The notes beneath the pieces are model-generated. The model was not told the origin of the DNA and did no database searches. It was given only the letters and a program-made list of their open reading frames with translations. DNA of 64,000 nt from Tetrapyrgos nigripes. Taxonomy: Eukaryota > Basidiomycota > Agaricomycetes > Agaricales > Campanellaceae. Made by a program: the position numbers and the translations under genes. Shown here piece by piece: positions 1 to 9,968 of the stretch (within the stretch, counting starts at the first letter, position 1; each line of letters begins with the position of its first letter). Location of the stretch: NCBI GenBank assembly GCA_013368315.1, contig JAACJM010000164.1, forward strand, positions 1 through 64,000. Reading direction: 5' to 3'.

Positions 1-801
1 CCTTCCATCAACCCAACTTCACACGTACCAAAAGTCGAGGAACACCTCCAGAACTTGGATACAGTTCGAGAAGAACTGAAAGCAAGTCTGACGACAGCAG
101 CCGAACTAATGAAGGAGCAAAACAAGGACTACCGGAACGAAGGGGTGAAGTTTAAGGTTGGGGATAAAGTGCTGCTGGATGGGAAGAATCTGAAAACGAC
201 GAGACCAAAAGCTAAGTTGGCAAATCGCCGTCATGGACCATTCGAAATCACTGACGTTATCAGTGAAGTCAATTATCGACTCAAATTACCGAATGGCTGG
301 CGCATTCACCCAGTGTTCCACGCCTCACTCCTATCGCCGTACAAAGAAACCGAAGCCCACGGAGTGAACTACCCGGGAGAACCTGCTGAGCTATTACCCG
401 AAGATAACGAATATGATGTGGAGGCAATTCTGGATTCAAAACCAACGAGAAACTGACGGGGAGTACAATACCTTGTCAAATGGTTGGATTATGCTGACTC
501 GGAAAATTCATGGGAACCAGCGTCAGGACTGACGAAGGTGAAAGAGATGATCGAGACCTTCCATCAACAACATCCAGACGCATATCGACCCAAAAACCTG
601 ATACGTCCGGGAACAACGGTGCGTTCACTAGGCGTCGCCATGGAAGACATATGGCGAAGTACCCGGGTACTTCAGGCGAAAGCACAACTCCGAGGAGAAA
701 CACTGTTACGAACCGTAGGCATCCTATGCCCACCTTCACACCCCACTCGGCAATCGAACTCAGAATTCTGTCATCACTCGTCAATCGCATTCCCTCGTTA
801 A
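1..801 (+). pseudogene. Ty3/gypsy Pol C-terminal end with chromodomain (5' end outside window)
   Basis: The frame is open from base 1 and encodes the end of a retrotransposon integrase: a GDKVLLDGKNLKT-type motif (about residues 45-60 of the visible part), the GPFEITDVI...YRLKLP block and HPVFHASLLSPY, followed by a chromodomain (YDVEAILDSKPTRN, then VQYLVKWLDYADSENSWEPA). Chromodomains of this family direct integration toward chromatin marks. An in-frame TGA at 454-456 splits the chromodomain, with the same frame continuing on both sides to TAA at 801; CGA to TGA is the simplest explanation. The protease, RT and most of the integrase lie left of the window. The copy is probably non-autonomous unless this stop is a sequencing error. 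The family assignment is secure; the lesion is read directly from the sequence. Confidence 0.88.
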
Positions 802-876
802 CGGCGTTTACTGTCAAAACCATCCCGGGGTGACTTGACCGTCCATTCAATAACTTTCTCCGTACAGAGAAACAAG

Positions 877-884
877 TATAAAAG
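877..884 (+). promoter_or_regulatory. TATA-like box ahead of the extra retroelement ORF
   Basis: TATAAAAG lies about 90 bp before the ATG at 973, between the end of Pol and the additional ORF. The spacing suits a Pol II promoter, so the ORF may have its own transcript. There is no experimental support. Confidence 0.4.
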
Positions 885-972
885 ACCCTCCCCCACAACG
901 AAGAAGGACAGAACTCAACCACATCCTACCAGTTTCACCGAACTCCCCTCTAACTATACCTTTATCGCTACC

Positions 973-1488
973 ATGTCAACCACTTCCTCTATCGACACCA
1001 TCGTGAACGACGTGCTCCCAACCAACAGGGGGCGCTGTAGCTATGGAACCCGCTCCGGACGTCGATGCAGACTGCCAAAACAACACACAGGACCTCACGT
1101 TGGGTGTCAACGTTGCACGTGGGGAGGAGAAGATGGACCAGGACGGTGTAGATTAGGCAGAGGACATAAAGCCCGCTGTGTAGTGCAATGGACGTCGCTA
1201 CGTGCGGAACATAGAGGAAATCTGGGATGGGGAGACGGCAGCATATGGGGCGCAAACAACATTGTGCAGTGGGACACGAATGACAATGGAGGAGGATGGG
1301 GAACGGCGACCAACACAACAGAGTGGGGGAATTTCGACTGGAACGACCCTAGATGGGAAATTGGGAACTACACCATGGATTGGGACAAACATTCGCCGAG
1401 CCAGGGGGATGTAGACAGACGACTCCGCAAGCAATGGGCGGAGCATTGGAAGACTAGCTTGTCGAGCTCCGGTGAAAGCTCGTCCTAA
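973..1488 (+). CDS. Extra Cys/His-rich ORF of the gypsy element
   Basis: This ORF of about 171 codons lies between pol and the 3' LTR; the ATG at 973 (MSTTSSIDTIV) is preferred over longer non-ATG extensions. The N-terminal half has regularly spaced Cys and His: RCSYGTRSGRRCRLPKQHTGPH, then GCQRC, then GRCRLGRGHKARC, which looks like a small metal-binding or nucleic-acid-binding module. The C-terminal half is rich in W, G, N and D (WGDGSIWG, GGGWGTATN, EWGNFDWND) and probably disordered. It ends just before the polypurine tract, so it belongs to the element. I know of no characterised function. A role as an accessory or antisense-acting factor is possible but unsupported. Confidence 0.6.
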   Translation: MSTTSSIDTIVNDVLPTNRGRCSYGTRSGRRCRLPKQHTGPHVGCQRCTWGGEDGPGRCRLGRGHKARCVVQWTSLRAEHRGNLGWGDGSIWGANNIVQWDTNDNGGGWGTATNTTEWGNFDWNDPRWEIGNYTMDWDKHSPSQGDVDRRLRKQWAEHWKTSLSSSGESSS

Positions 1489-1499
1489 AGAGGGGGTAA
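1487..1499 (+). other. Polypurine tract
   Basis: AAAGAGGGGGTAA directly precedes the TGTCA that opens the LTR. This is the expected plus-strand primer position for an LTR retroelement. Confidence 0.6.
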
Positions 1500-2024
1500 T
1501 GTCATGAATCGTCTCCCGCCTATTCATTTCCTTTCTATTCTTTTCCCTTTACTACCTATTCCCCACTCTAACCCTATAAACATCAACTATTTCTCATCAT
1601 CGTCCATAGTTACCATCTCTCTAGATCTATGACTCATATTCCTATCTCCTCCGATTCCTATCTCCATGGACATTCTCACTGTCAATCACTCTGTGTGATC
1701 CAGTACCTTCATCTATCCATATTTGACTTATTATTCTCTCGCCCTTGACATCTCCACATGATACCGTCTATTATTACTTACTCTTTCCCATCTGTTCATA
1801 TTTTACTTATATACCTGTGATCCTTGTAACCTATTCCTTAGTTCGTTCACTTCGTCTCCGCTCCGTACTTTTACTACGCAGTGTAGAGCCTAGTCGGCTT
1901 ACTTTCTCTCTATCTCTCTATCTTTCTATCTTTCTATCTTTCTTGATCAATCTATTCTCTTGTAAATCGGCTTTCTTGTATTGAGTGACTTGGGTGGTTA
2001 TCGAGTGTATCGACAACCTTGACA
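1500..2024 (+). repeat. Probable 3' LTR of the gypsy element
   Basis: The segment opens with TGTCATGA after a polypurine tract and closes with TTGACA, giving TGTCA...TGACA ends and a length of 525 bp. It is pyrimidine-rich, contains TATAAACATC near 1577 and a (TCTA/TTTC)n tract near 1910-1945. The 5' LTR is outside the window, so the right edge rests on the terminal inverted bases only. Confidence 0.55.
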
Positions 2025-3261
2025 ACGCGGACAATTGCAAAGTGGAAAATAGCTGCACAAGAAGTCCATCAGTACTGCAACGATACGGTGGCACATACAA
2101 GACGCACCGGGAGCCCAGATATCCATACAAATTCGCCTAATGCAAAAGGCGGGTTAGAGAAAGAAGATAACGCGACACGGAAGACTCACTGAACGATGAG
2201 AAAACGCCTTTGCAGATCACGACAATGTTGGCCAGGGAGTTAGCGGGCAGCGTACAGGAATGTGTCCGAGACGTACCCAGAATACAAATACCCACTAGCA
2301 CACACCTGATGGAAAAGGCGGGTTAGAGAAAGATGGTAGCGTGACCAACGGAGGACTCACCGGACAACAAAACCCACTTGTACAACCAATTCCATCCATC
2401 GTTCACATCAGAGACGCGTAAGGCTTTGAAGGTAACGGCGTTGGCCAGGCGGATTGCACGTCGAACATGAAAGAGAAGAAGTCAACTGGCAATGGTGATG
2501 GTAGAAGGAAGAGAAAGGCGCAAAGTCCTTGAATGACGTCGAGTGTTTCTAAGATGCTCGGGACCTGCTGAAGTCGTTGACGAAACGAAGCTATGCCTTT
2601 GTACAGTGTAGATAACATTGTACTACGCAGTACGTAGGATACATAATGATAAGTTGGACAAGTAGAGTGAAGTTACCTGGCTAACTTAGCCTAACTTCAT
2701 AGGAACTAGTTGCTTTGACAACAAAGTAAGGAGAATTAGCCATACTTTAGCAGTTATCTAGTAGTTATCTAGTGCAATACCTAGCATATGTATAACCTAG
2801 TTCGCTCGGACTCTTTCTGACTCTTTTTTCCCCGATCATTTGCGGGTGCACATTCGCTCTGGTTCGCTCTAGGGAAACCGACTTTTCACTGGGCTTCATC
2901 ACACTCGAGGCTCACAGGACGATTTCGTTGCAAGGATTATGCATACTATCATTATGTATTACACTACTGCTAACTCGGCACTACTGCTACCACACGTAAC
3001 ACGCTCGTAACGCCGACATCTCGTAACACCAACGCATCCGGAGAGAAAAGATCACAAAACAGAAATCTCCAAAAGAAAACAAAGGTAGTATGGCATATGC
3101 GTCTCGTCAGCTGTCCGTCTGTCTACCGGATACTCCTACCCACTATCACCCCCACTATCACCCCCCCTCTCCCTGTTCCCCTCTCCCATCTCCCCACCAA
3201 CATCCACACAAAGCAAGTAATAAAGGTAACACAAACATACTAGGCATTGGGCACTAGCAAC
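2025..3261. other. Gene-free stretch with a diverged direct repeat
   Basis: No convincing coding region. Two diverged copies of an about 100-bp unit occur near 2110-2215 and 2277-2385, sharing AAAAGGCGGGTTAGAGAAAG. The rest, which is the downstream side of the transporter gene, is unremarkable. Confidence 0.5.
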
Positions 3262-4661
3262 CTACTCCCCACCCCCCTCCAAAGCTTTTACAATCGCAAA
3301 CGCCGCTCCAGCCGCTAAACCACCAACGAGTAGAGTTGACACTGCCCCCCAAGCAATACCTTTCCAGACGCCGAGGGTAGAGTTGGATGTGTATGCTCCA
3401 GTGACCTGTTTACATGTTAAAGGAAGTGCAAGTGAGTGTTTGCGTTGAAGTGTGAGTGAGCAAGGGTTAGAGGACGGTATGTCAAGAGCGATGGGGGGGG
3501 GGGGGGGTACAAGAGGAGAAAGAAAGGCGAGAAAAGGTAGAAGCAAGGAAGTAAGAGAGGGAAGGAAACAAAGGCCCAAAGGCCCAAAAGCGAAGACCGG
3601 AGAGCAGAAGAAAACGCTTACCTGAGCCTTGATCGCACCAAACACCAACAACACCGCTCCCGTCACCACACACGAGTAAATCAACGCTGTCGAGGCTTGA
3701 GGTATGAAAAAGTATGGGAACAGCGGGATAAGTCCACCAATGAGGTATCCGAGTCCAATGGTGAAGGCTGATATGTAGAGGCGGGAGGTGGGGACTTCCT
3801 CTGTAAATAGATGAATGATCAGTAAAGGGGAATAGACGAAGAGAGTGTAAGACGGCGACAACAAGACAAAGAAGAAACACCCACCCAACCCCTGTCCAAA
3901 CTTGAGCAAAAATGCCGTCAGCCCCACATCCTTACTCCACCTCAAATCCCCTCCCGTCTCTTCATCCCTCTGTCTCTGTTCAGGACTCCTATCCTCCTCC
4001 CCGCCCGCCTCCCTCAACGCCTTAGCAACAGCCCTACAAGTCCCCTCATCAACGCCCACAGGCCCCAGAACCTCCTCCACTTCTCTCTCCATCTCGCCAG
4101 CACAACTTCTGATTACCCGAGCCGCTGTTTGGTTTTTCAAATACCGGTAATGATCGCGCTCAGCTTGAGAAGCGAGGAATCCGCCTATACCCATGGATAT
4201 GGCTCCAGCGATGAGTTCGGCTACACCGCCGAGGACGACGAGGCGGGATGTGCCTAGGGAAGAGAGGCCGGCGGTTAGGGCGAAGGGGACGGTGAGGCCG
4301 TCGGAGAGGCCGATAATGCTGGGAAGAGGTGAAAGGCGGGGTGAGTAAGGGTTTGGAAAACGGCGAGGGTGCTCCACCTCTCCAAGTACGAATAAGCGAC
4401 TCACACATCCCTAACGACATCCGGGTCAATCAACGTCCTCTCCTCCGCCTTCAGCTCTTTACAACAAATCCCATCAGCTCTCGAGTTCCTTGCGCATTTC
4501 GCTGTGAGGGGCGTTGTTTCCGAGTCGACAGAGTTTTCGATAGGCCATATGGGCGGTGCGCCAGTGCCGTTGGGGTTGTTGGGCCGGCGAATGGGCACGC
4601 TGGGCGGGTTGTTGGTGGAGTCGTTCATGGTACGTGTAGAGGAAAGCGAAGACGTTGACAT
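3262..4661 (-). CDS. Vacuolar iron/manganese transporter, CCC1/VIT family
   Basis: Four exons (4661-4405, 4318-3885, 3800-3622, 3405-3262) join into a 337-residue protein with consistent phases. The spliced protein has the family hallmark IIGLSDGLTVPFALTAGLSSLG in TM1, then LVVLGGVAELIAGAISMGIGGFLASQAERDHY in TM2, a cytosolic Glu-rich metal-binding segment (EMEREVEEVLGP), and three C-terminal TM segments (SRLYISAFTIGLGYLIGGLIP, ALIYSCVVTGAVLLVFGAI, GAVSTLLVGGLAAGAAFAIV). The family imports Fe2+/Mn2+ from cytosol into the vacuole. The first 80 residues are polar and disordered. The third intron contains a long G homopolymer (about 3491-3507). The gene appears intact and is the best ordinary host gene in the window. 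Confidence 0.92.
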
Positions 4662-5481
4662 TGAGTGACAGTTAGTCGTTGAAAGAAAAATCTATGACAT
4701 AATTCCCTTTATATTCATCGGCAACGACGGCGATCGAGGGTATAGAACCGTTTAGCCAATCGGAGCGAGAGGATTCGAGAGGATTACGCAGGTTCATCGG
4801 GGACAGCATTTCATCGGGATGCCATTTCAACTGGAGAGCCAATCAGAACGAGGGCATTTGATACTTCCGATCACCGAGTTTTGTGCGGTGGAGCCAATGA
4901 GAGTGCAGGGATTTCTGATGTTACATTCCTAAGTAAAGGAGAACGCATGCTTCATTGTCCCGGTCCGTGTCCGTGTCCGTAGATAGCCAATGGCGACGTT
5001 TGCTGTTTTTAGGATATACAGCAAGGACCAGCACTCTAATTAAGTCAAAGGATGTTCAAATGGCCGCATGCGCGCGACGCGTCGCGCCTGCTCCTGGATA
5101 TTTCATATTCAGTCGTACTATATTTGCCCACTAGTAAGTAGTACAGGAACGTGGGCCCTAGTGGACCTGAAAAGGCTGTCTCACAGCTGCATACGTCGAC
5201 AAAATACATAAAGAACCGATAAAGAACACTCGTCACTTTCACGAATCCAAATCCAGATTCACAACAAATGCGCACTCTCCTTCTAACCCAGGCCAACCCG
5301 ATACCGGTACCCATCGGAACATGTAACGATTCCGATTCCTGGAAGACCAGTAGGCTGTGGGCTTGAATCTGTAGGCAACCTGTAAAAGAACGAGTCAATC
5401 TGATTCTTACTGTTTAAAACTTGACACTATGTCGAATGTATCATATACTGTATGCGCATAGAAATATACCTAACTTAGGCT
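4662..5481. other. Intergenic, transporter promoter side
   Basis: No gene seen. It contains a short GTCCGTGTCCGTGTCCGT run near 4961-4980 and a CGCGCGACGCGTCGCGC palindrome near 5070-5086. It ends exactly where the left inverted arm begins. Confidence 0.4.
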
Positions 5482-5524
5482 ACACGCCGGAAGTACGTTT
5501 CTATCGGCTCGACGGATAGATGAG

Positions 5525-5856
5525 CAGATAGGTGTACAGAAGTAGGATGTATTTGAAGTTCAGATATATATACAAATAAATGCTATATTTTGACTCTAAA
5601 TATTCGTACAGAAAGAACGTATATCTGGAAACCCCTAATTACACTTGATAGGTAAACAAAAAGATGGCACATGTAATCTATGTAAAGATGTACAAAAAGA
5701 CGCCTAATTTGTATAGCTATTCGAACAAAAGAAAGATAACCTTTTAAAGCTCCGGATACATGTCCAGAAATCCCGTATATCTGAAGCACATATACAGGTG
5801 CAGATAGGAGTCCAAATGGACCATCTATCCAGAGTTCAGATAGGTCCGCAGATATA
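5525..5856. repeat. Subterminal CAGATA motifs in the outer end of the arm
   Basis: CAGATA occurs at 5525, 5561, 5801, 5837 and 5849 and inverted (TATCTG) near 5622 and 5778, several times as CAGATAGG, within about 330 bp. Clustered short subterminal repeats are typical transposase-binding sites in CACTA-like and hAT elements. The same cluster is present inverted in the right arm. Confidence 0.45.
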
Positions 5857-5946
5857 TCGTATTTCCGGAGTCAGAATAGGACGCAGGCGCGTCAGTGGCT
5901 TGACGCAGTCGCGTTTCCAACGCGTCCACGGCAAGGCGCATCTGCG

Positions 5947-6698
5947 TCAGAAGTCGTCGTGTACGCTGTTGCTGCCAAGTTTGGCTTTGCGTGTAGCATC
6001 GGCCCGTCCTTCCCAAGACGATAAACGTGTGATGGTCTTGAAAGCGTTGTCTTGCAAAACGTAGATGCCCTGGATTGACTTGGTGAGCTGGAATACCTTG
6101 AGGGACGGGGTAAAAACGCACCCTATGGTTCGTCCGCAGGTTGTCCACTTGTCTATCCCAACACGCTGCCTACAGATCCTTGCATACAAATTTGATGACG
6201 TCCAAGGTTTCTGTAAATAGAGATCTGTCCCGACATAATCTAAGGACGGTTAGAGTGGTATTGATTACACTGTAAAGAGGTATACGTACCTCTCTGCAAA
6301 GTTCGCGCCAACGTGCAATCCGATAGCTTCAAGACGCGTTCTGATAGCTTCTTCCTCTTCATCCACTGCAGCGTTTTTCCCTGAACGAGAATTGAGACTG
6401 ATCAGGACGGTCGAGTCTCTGGGGTTTTCGGTCTTTAGAGGCAAAGTCGATAGTGCAGGTTGTGGTGGTGGGATCAGTCCGGCATCGACCATTTCTTTTT
6501 CTATATCCTCTTGGACCGAGCAGTCACTACAGCTGAAGATTCACGTAGAGTGTTGACGACTTCGATCAAGAAATAGTCCATCATTGCGCCGTCGACATAG
6601 CGCATTGGCGGATCGGCCAGAGTAGCGGGACTTGGAGTGACCAGCGAGCTGGCGGATTTGGAGGAGCTCGAGATCTGTATGGAAGGGCGACTGGACAT
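5947..6698 (-). pseudogene. Truncated TRAPP subunit Trs33/TRAPPC6-like relic, left copy
   Basis: The reading starts MSSRPSIQISS and contains YVDGAMMDYFLIEVVNTLRE, then RTRLEAIGLHVGANFAER, TETLDVIKFVCKDL, then RQVDNLRTNHR and, after an intron, IYVLQDNAFKTITRLSSWEG. These match the Bet3-like fold of the Trs33/TRAPPC6 TRAPP subunit, which acts in ER-Golgi vesicle tethering. Lesions: a 2-nt excess at the ATATAG near 6500-6506 (shared by both arms), a TAG at 6172-6170 in place of the conserved Trp of KDLW (this copy only), and loss of the C-terminal part of the family after ATRKAKL, where arm-end sequence takes over. An exon runs into LCRDRSLFTE after an intron near 6240-6285. It is not functional as read. 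Confidence 0.85.
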
Positions 6699-7124
6699 GG
6701 TGGTTGATGGAAGAGGAGACACGGCGAGTAGTTGTACCAATGGATGATCTTCATGGGCTCCCGGAAACAAGTGCACCGACAGCGGATGAAGTTTGGACCG
6801 TACGAGGCACAGTCTGAGTGGAGGTTCGAAGCGAGGAACGAAATAGCATCTGACACCAAGCGCTGCACAATGAACTGAGAGAGAGTGGAGGGTAACTCTG
6901 CATTATCCTCATGTGGAGAACTTTGTTGATTGACCTTCACAGAGGATTCCAAAAATACGGGCTAACAGCTCGACGGGCAAAGACGGAGGAATGGCCGGTT
7001 GGGATGGCAAACATCCAAATCTACACCCAAGAATGTACATACAACGCAGATACGAAAGCAAGAAACACGATAGCAAACAGAAAACAACGACGCTAAAGAA
7101 AAAGAGGAGAAAAGCCCCAATTGC

Positions 7125-7612
7125 TCAGCCAACAAGTTCCCTCGCCCTATCAACGGCGTCACAGGCATCTCTCAATCCAAATGCTGCTTTGAAGACGAAT
7201 TCCTCTCGGTGCTTTGAAGAGCAATTCGGGCAAGCGCCATTGCTTTTGTGGGTATATTTGAGTACTTGCTGATGAGCTTCATGTTCTGAAACATTTGTGA
7301 GTGAAAAGACTGATGGATACCGATTCAAAACGTACCGATACCGAACATTCTCTCTTCGCTGACCCGGACCGAATATACCAGTTTGAATCCCTTCGACTTG
7401 TCTTTGCACCTCCACTCCTGCAATCTGCGTCTCGGTGTGCGACGGGTACAGCCGATTTTGCAGGCTTTGCCGTTTCTAAAGGACAGGACGTACACCCAAG
7501 CATCCCTCTTCACCCTAGCGGAAACTGGCCTAACCACCCAGTCATGGAAAACCAGAAACTTGCGGAAACGGTGAATGAACGATATGTAGAGTAGCATATC
7601 ACGTACCACCAT
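7125..7612 (-). CDS. GIY-YIG nuclease-like protein, Mug113/T5orf172 (DUF1766) type, left copy
   Basis: Two exons joined over a GTACGT...TTTCAG intron encode 145 residues from the ATG at 7612. The GIY-YIG-like core is AWVYVLSF...ACKIGCTRRTPRRRLQEW (tyrosines plus KIG), and the C-terminal part has the family block KYTHKSNGACPNCSSKHREEFVF with the conserved Glu. Related fungal proteins include the S. pombe meiotically induced Mug113; the biochemical role is not established. The reading frame is open and identical to the right copy (the one difference is synonymous, TGT/TGC). The first 45 residues (MVVRDMLLYISF...) are weakly supported and could be partly intron. Confidence 0.75.
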
Positions 7613-7687
7613 GAGTACGTGAATGTATTTGGGGCTTTGAGGACGTGTAGGCCCAGGCGGCAATGACAGAGGCGGGAGGCGGTGACC

Positions 7688-7706
7688 AAAGCGTCGGTCG
7701 CGTGAT
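7688..7706 (+). repeat. 19-bp direct repeat, copy 1
   Basis: AAAGCGTCGGTCGCGTGAT is identical to 9950-9968 and lies at the inner end of the left arm. The two copies bracket the Mms22-like relic. Confidence 0.6.
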
Positions 7707-7845
7707 TATTGCTCGCGTCAATTCCTTCTCCCAACTCCCTCTCATTTCCTTCCTTTCCCTCTCTTAAAACTCGAAGGCACAGACTTCTCTTTCCTTTCTC
7801 CTTCTCCTCTTTCTCTTTCCGCTTTTGTCTCAGGACCCTCTCAAT

Positions 7846-9967
7846 ATGTTTACCACCTCATCTCGTTCTCTCACTCCACCCGATAGCGAAGACCAATACG
7901 TTGAAATGTCAGTGATGCCGCAGGAGCAGCAGGATGGTATCATTTCACAAGATGTAGCGGATAATCTGCTGGACTTTGAGGATTTTGGCCCTCCTCGTCC
8001 TCATTCTGTACCTACTTCTCAGTTGGGACTTGATGAAAGTGCCGAGGTATTCCCAGTGTCTCTCTCAAGATCTCCAGATAGACCCCTTGACATACTGGAT
8101 ACACCAGATGATGCTATCGAATTTGAGGGCAATTTACTCCAGTCATCCCCCTTGTCGTCACCTTCGTCACGAGCTCACCCGTCTCCTCTGCGGCAATCGC
8201 TTTCACCAGTTTCTCGTACTTCTGTACCTCATCTATCCGACCCGACGGATGTGCCATCTGGGGATGCTTTAGTCGCACAGATCCTCCAGGACTCCGAGAA
8301 CGATCATTCTCATAGATATCGCCTCCGGACCCGTCAGCTTCGCCAGTTAAACCCTTACAAATTCGACGCCCAGGTGTATAAACGCTCTCTGAAGGATAAT
8401 CCAGATGCCATAGTGAAGGTTCGGAGTCCAGATCGTGAACGCCATCGTCATCAAGAAGACCGGTACGAAGAGGAGGAGTCTCAGGATAGGGCGTATACTC
8501 AGCTAGAGGATGAAGATCAAACGCAGGCCGGTCCCGACCGACAAGCAAACAACAGCTTCGATTTAGAGCCAATGGACATTGAGGAAGAGCCAGATATTGT
8601 TGCGGACCGGAAAGAGTGGAAAGCTGAAGAGAGAGCAAAACTACGGGCTCAAAAGGAACGAGAGCGTCTACAACGGCAGAAGAAAGTGAAACCATTCCCA
8701 CTGACTCCTTTCGCAGTAAGTCCAGGTACTTTACGGTGCTTTACTCTTTAGCTGACCGTTCTTAACCAGGAAATCCGAAACACAACGCACCCTGATCCCA
8801 CTTCGCCTACACCAAACCCATTGCCCAGCCCTCCCATCGTTCCGCCAACACACCGAGTTAGGGTTCACAGCACCTCATCCGACAGCCACAGAGTCTCCAC
8901 GCCAATTCCTCAGCGGGCTTCTTCACCAGTATCAACCACAGGTCGGAGTGAAATGTCCCTTCCCCAAATCCTGGTATAATTATGGACGATGAATTCACGC
9001 GGCTCTCTCCCGGCGCTTCTGACATTAATGCACCACCTGTCACCGACGGCGATGTAGATATCAATTTGACTGGTCCCCAGAGCAGCGACGAAAATCAGTC
9101 AGAGACTCAATCTGATTCTGCATCAGAGATCGTCTCCTCTAGCTTGAGCAAGCGGGAGAAGGAGCGATTGAGAGCCAAGGAGAAAGTACAACAAAAGAAC
9201 ATGAAACGGCAGGAAATACTTGGACGCATGTACCCAGCGTTCATGATGAAAAGGATGCTTGGTGATGGGCTCAAGGCTCAGACTCGACTGCAAGGCCAAA
9301 GAAATTCGAAGGAAAACGATGCTCCTCTTCAACCTGGTCAAGCTCGTTCCAGAAGGGTTGTTACTTCTTCACCTCGAGCAATCCGAGGGGACCACGACTC
9401 TTCAGACGATGATGACACAGCAGGCCAAGTCTTGCCCTCGACTTCATCTCGCAGATCTCCTGGATGGCAAGAAGACGACATGGACCTCTCTCATTTCTCT
9501 GACTCCGAAAACCCGCTTCGACGAACACCATCTCCAGCACAATCCATCCCTGTCGAAGTCATAGAATTGTCTGATAGTGGCGACGAGAGCGACGATGAAG
9601 GAGACATCAATGAAGAGAGGATTAATCAGTATCTTCAGGACGATAACGTGGCTATGGAGGAAACTCTCATTGACTACATGCTCTACAGAGCCCCCACCTG
9701 TGGAGAAAGGAAAACGAGATCAAGAAAGCAGAGCGAGTCTTCTCGTAAACCTCCGACCATATTACTGGTCTTACATTCCCTGACTCCGAAACCAACCGTC
9801 GATCCACACTAGTCTTAGTCTTCACCAAGGATGATGCTGGCAGAGATATTTTTTGGCGGAAGCGTGTTGCAAGGGATGGTTGCACTGGGAGTAGCAGTGA
9901 TGAGGCTGTGGCTTTGGAAGGATCGTTAGGCACAGGCAGCGGCTTGACGAAAGCGTCGGTCGCGTGA
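7846..9967 (+). pseudogene. Mms22/Mus7-like N-terminal gene fragment with frameshifts
   Basis: The ATG at 7846 opens MFTTSSRSLTPPDSED. The most telling block is RYRLRTRQLRQLNPYKFDAQVYKRSLKDNPDAIVK, resembling fungal Mus7/Mms22 proteins, which act in replication-fork repair with a cullin ligase. A second block, RMYPAFMMKRM, preceded by a KREKERLRAKEK helix, also fits. Exon 1 ends at GTAAGTCC near 8716; exon 2 follows the CCAG near 8769. The frame breaks in a CCCC run near 8957, in a CCCCC run near 9692, and again near 9770; the sense then continues (STLVLVFTKDDAGRDIFWRKR) to 9967. The large alpha-helical rest of the family is missing. Assignment from memory of the motif, so moderate. Confidence 0.5.
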
Positions 9968-9968
9968 T
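9950..9968 (+). repeat. 19-bp direct repeat, copy 2
   Basis: Identical to 7688-7706. Flanks are also partly alike (GGC-TTGACG before, against GGCGGTGACC). Confidence 0.6.

Larger units (their letters stand above)
5482..7747 (+). repeat. Left arm of the 2266-bp inverted repeat
   Basis: It is the reverse complement of 42621-44886. It begins ACACGCCGGAAGTACG and ends at CTCCCTCTCATTT. The arms differ by four substitutions and two 1-nt indels (an extra A here near 6171; an extra C in the other arm near 42642), so identity is about 99.7%. Each arm holds a Mug113-like gene, a Trs33 relic and an AT-rich outer end with short subterminal repeats. The first 9 bp outside each arm show no target-site duplication. 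Confidence 0.95.

Noticed and set aside
476..1527. Several minus-strand ORFs over the gypsy 3' end
   Set aside because: Shadows of the plus-strand pol end and extra ORF; no protein-like composition.
3491..3507. Long G run as a signal
   Set aside because: It lies within an intron of the transporter gene and is most simply a homopolymer tract or sequencing artefact.
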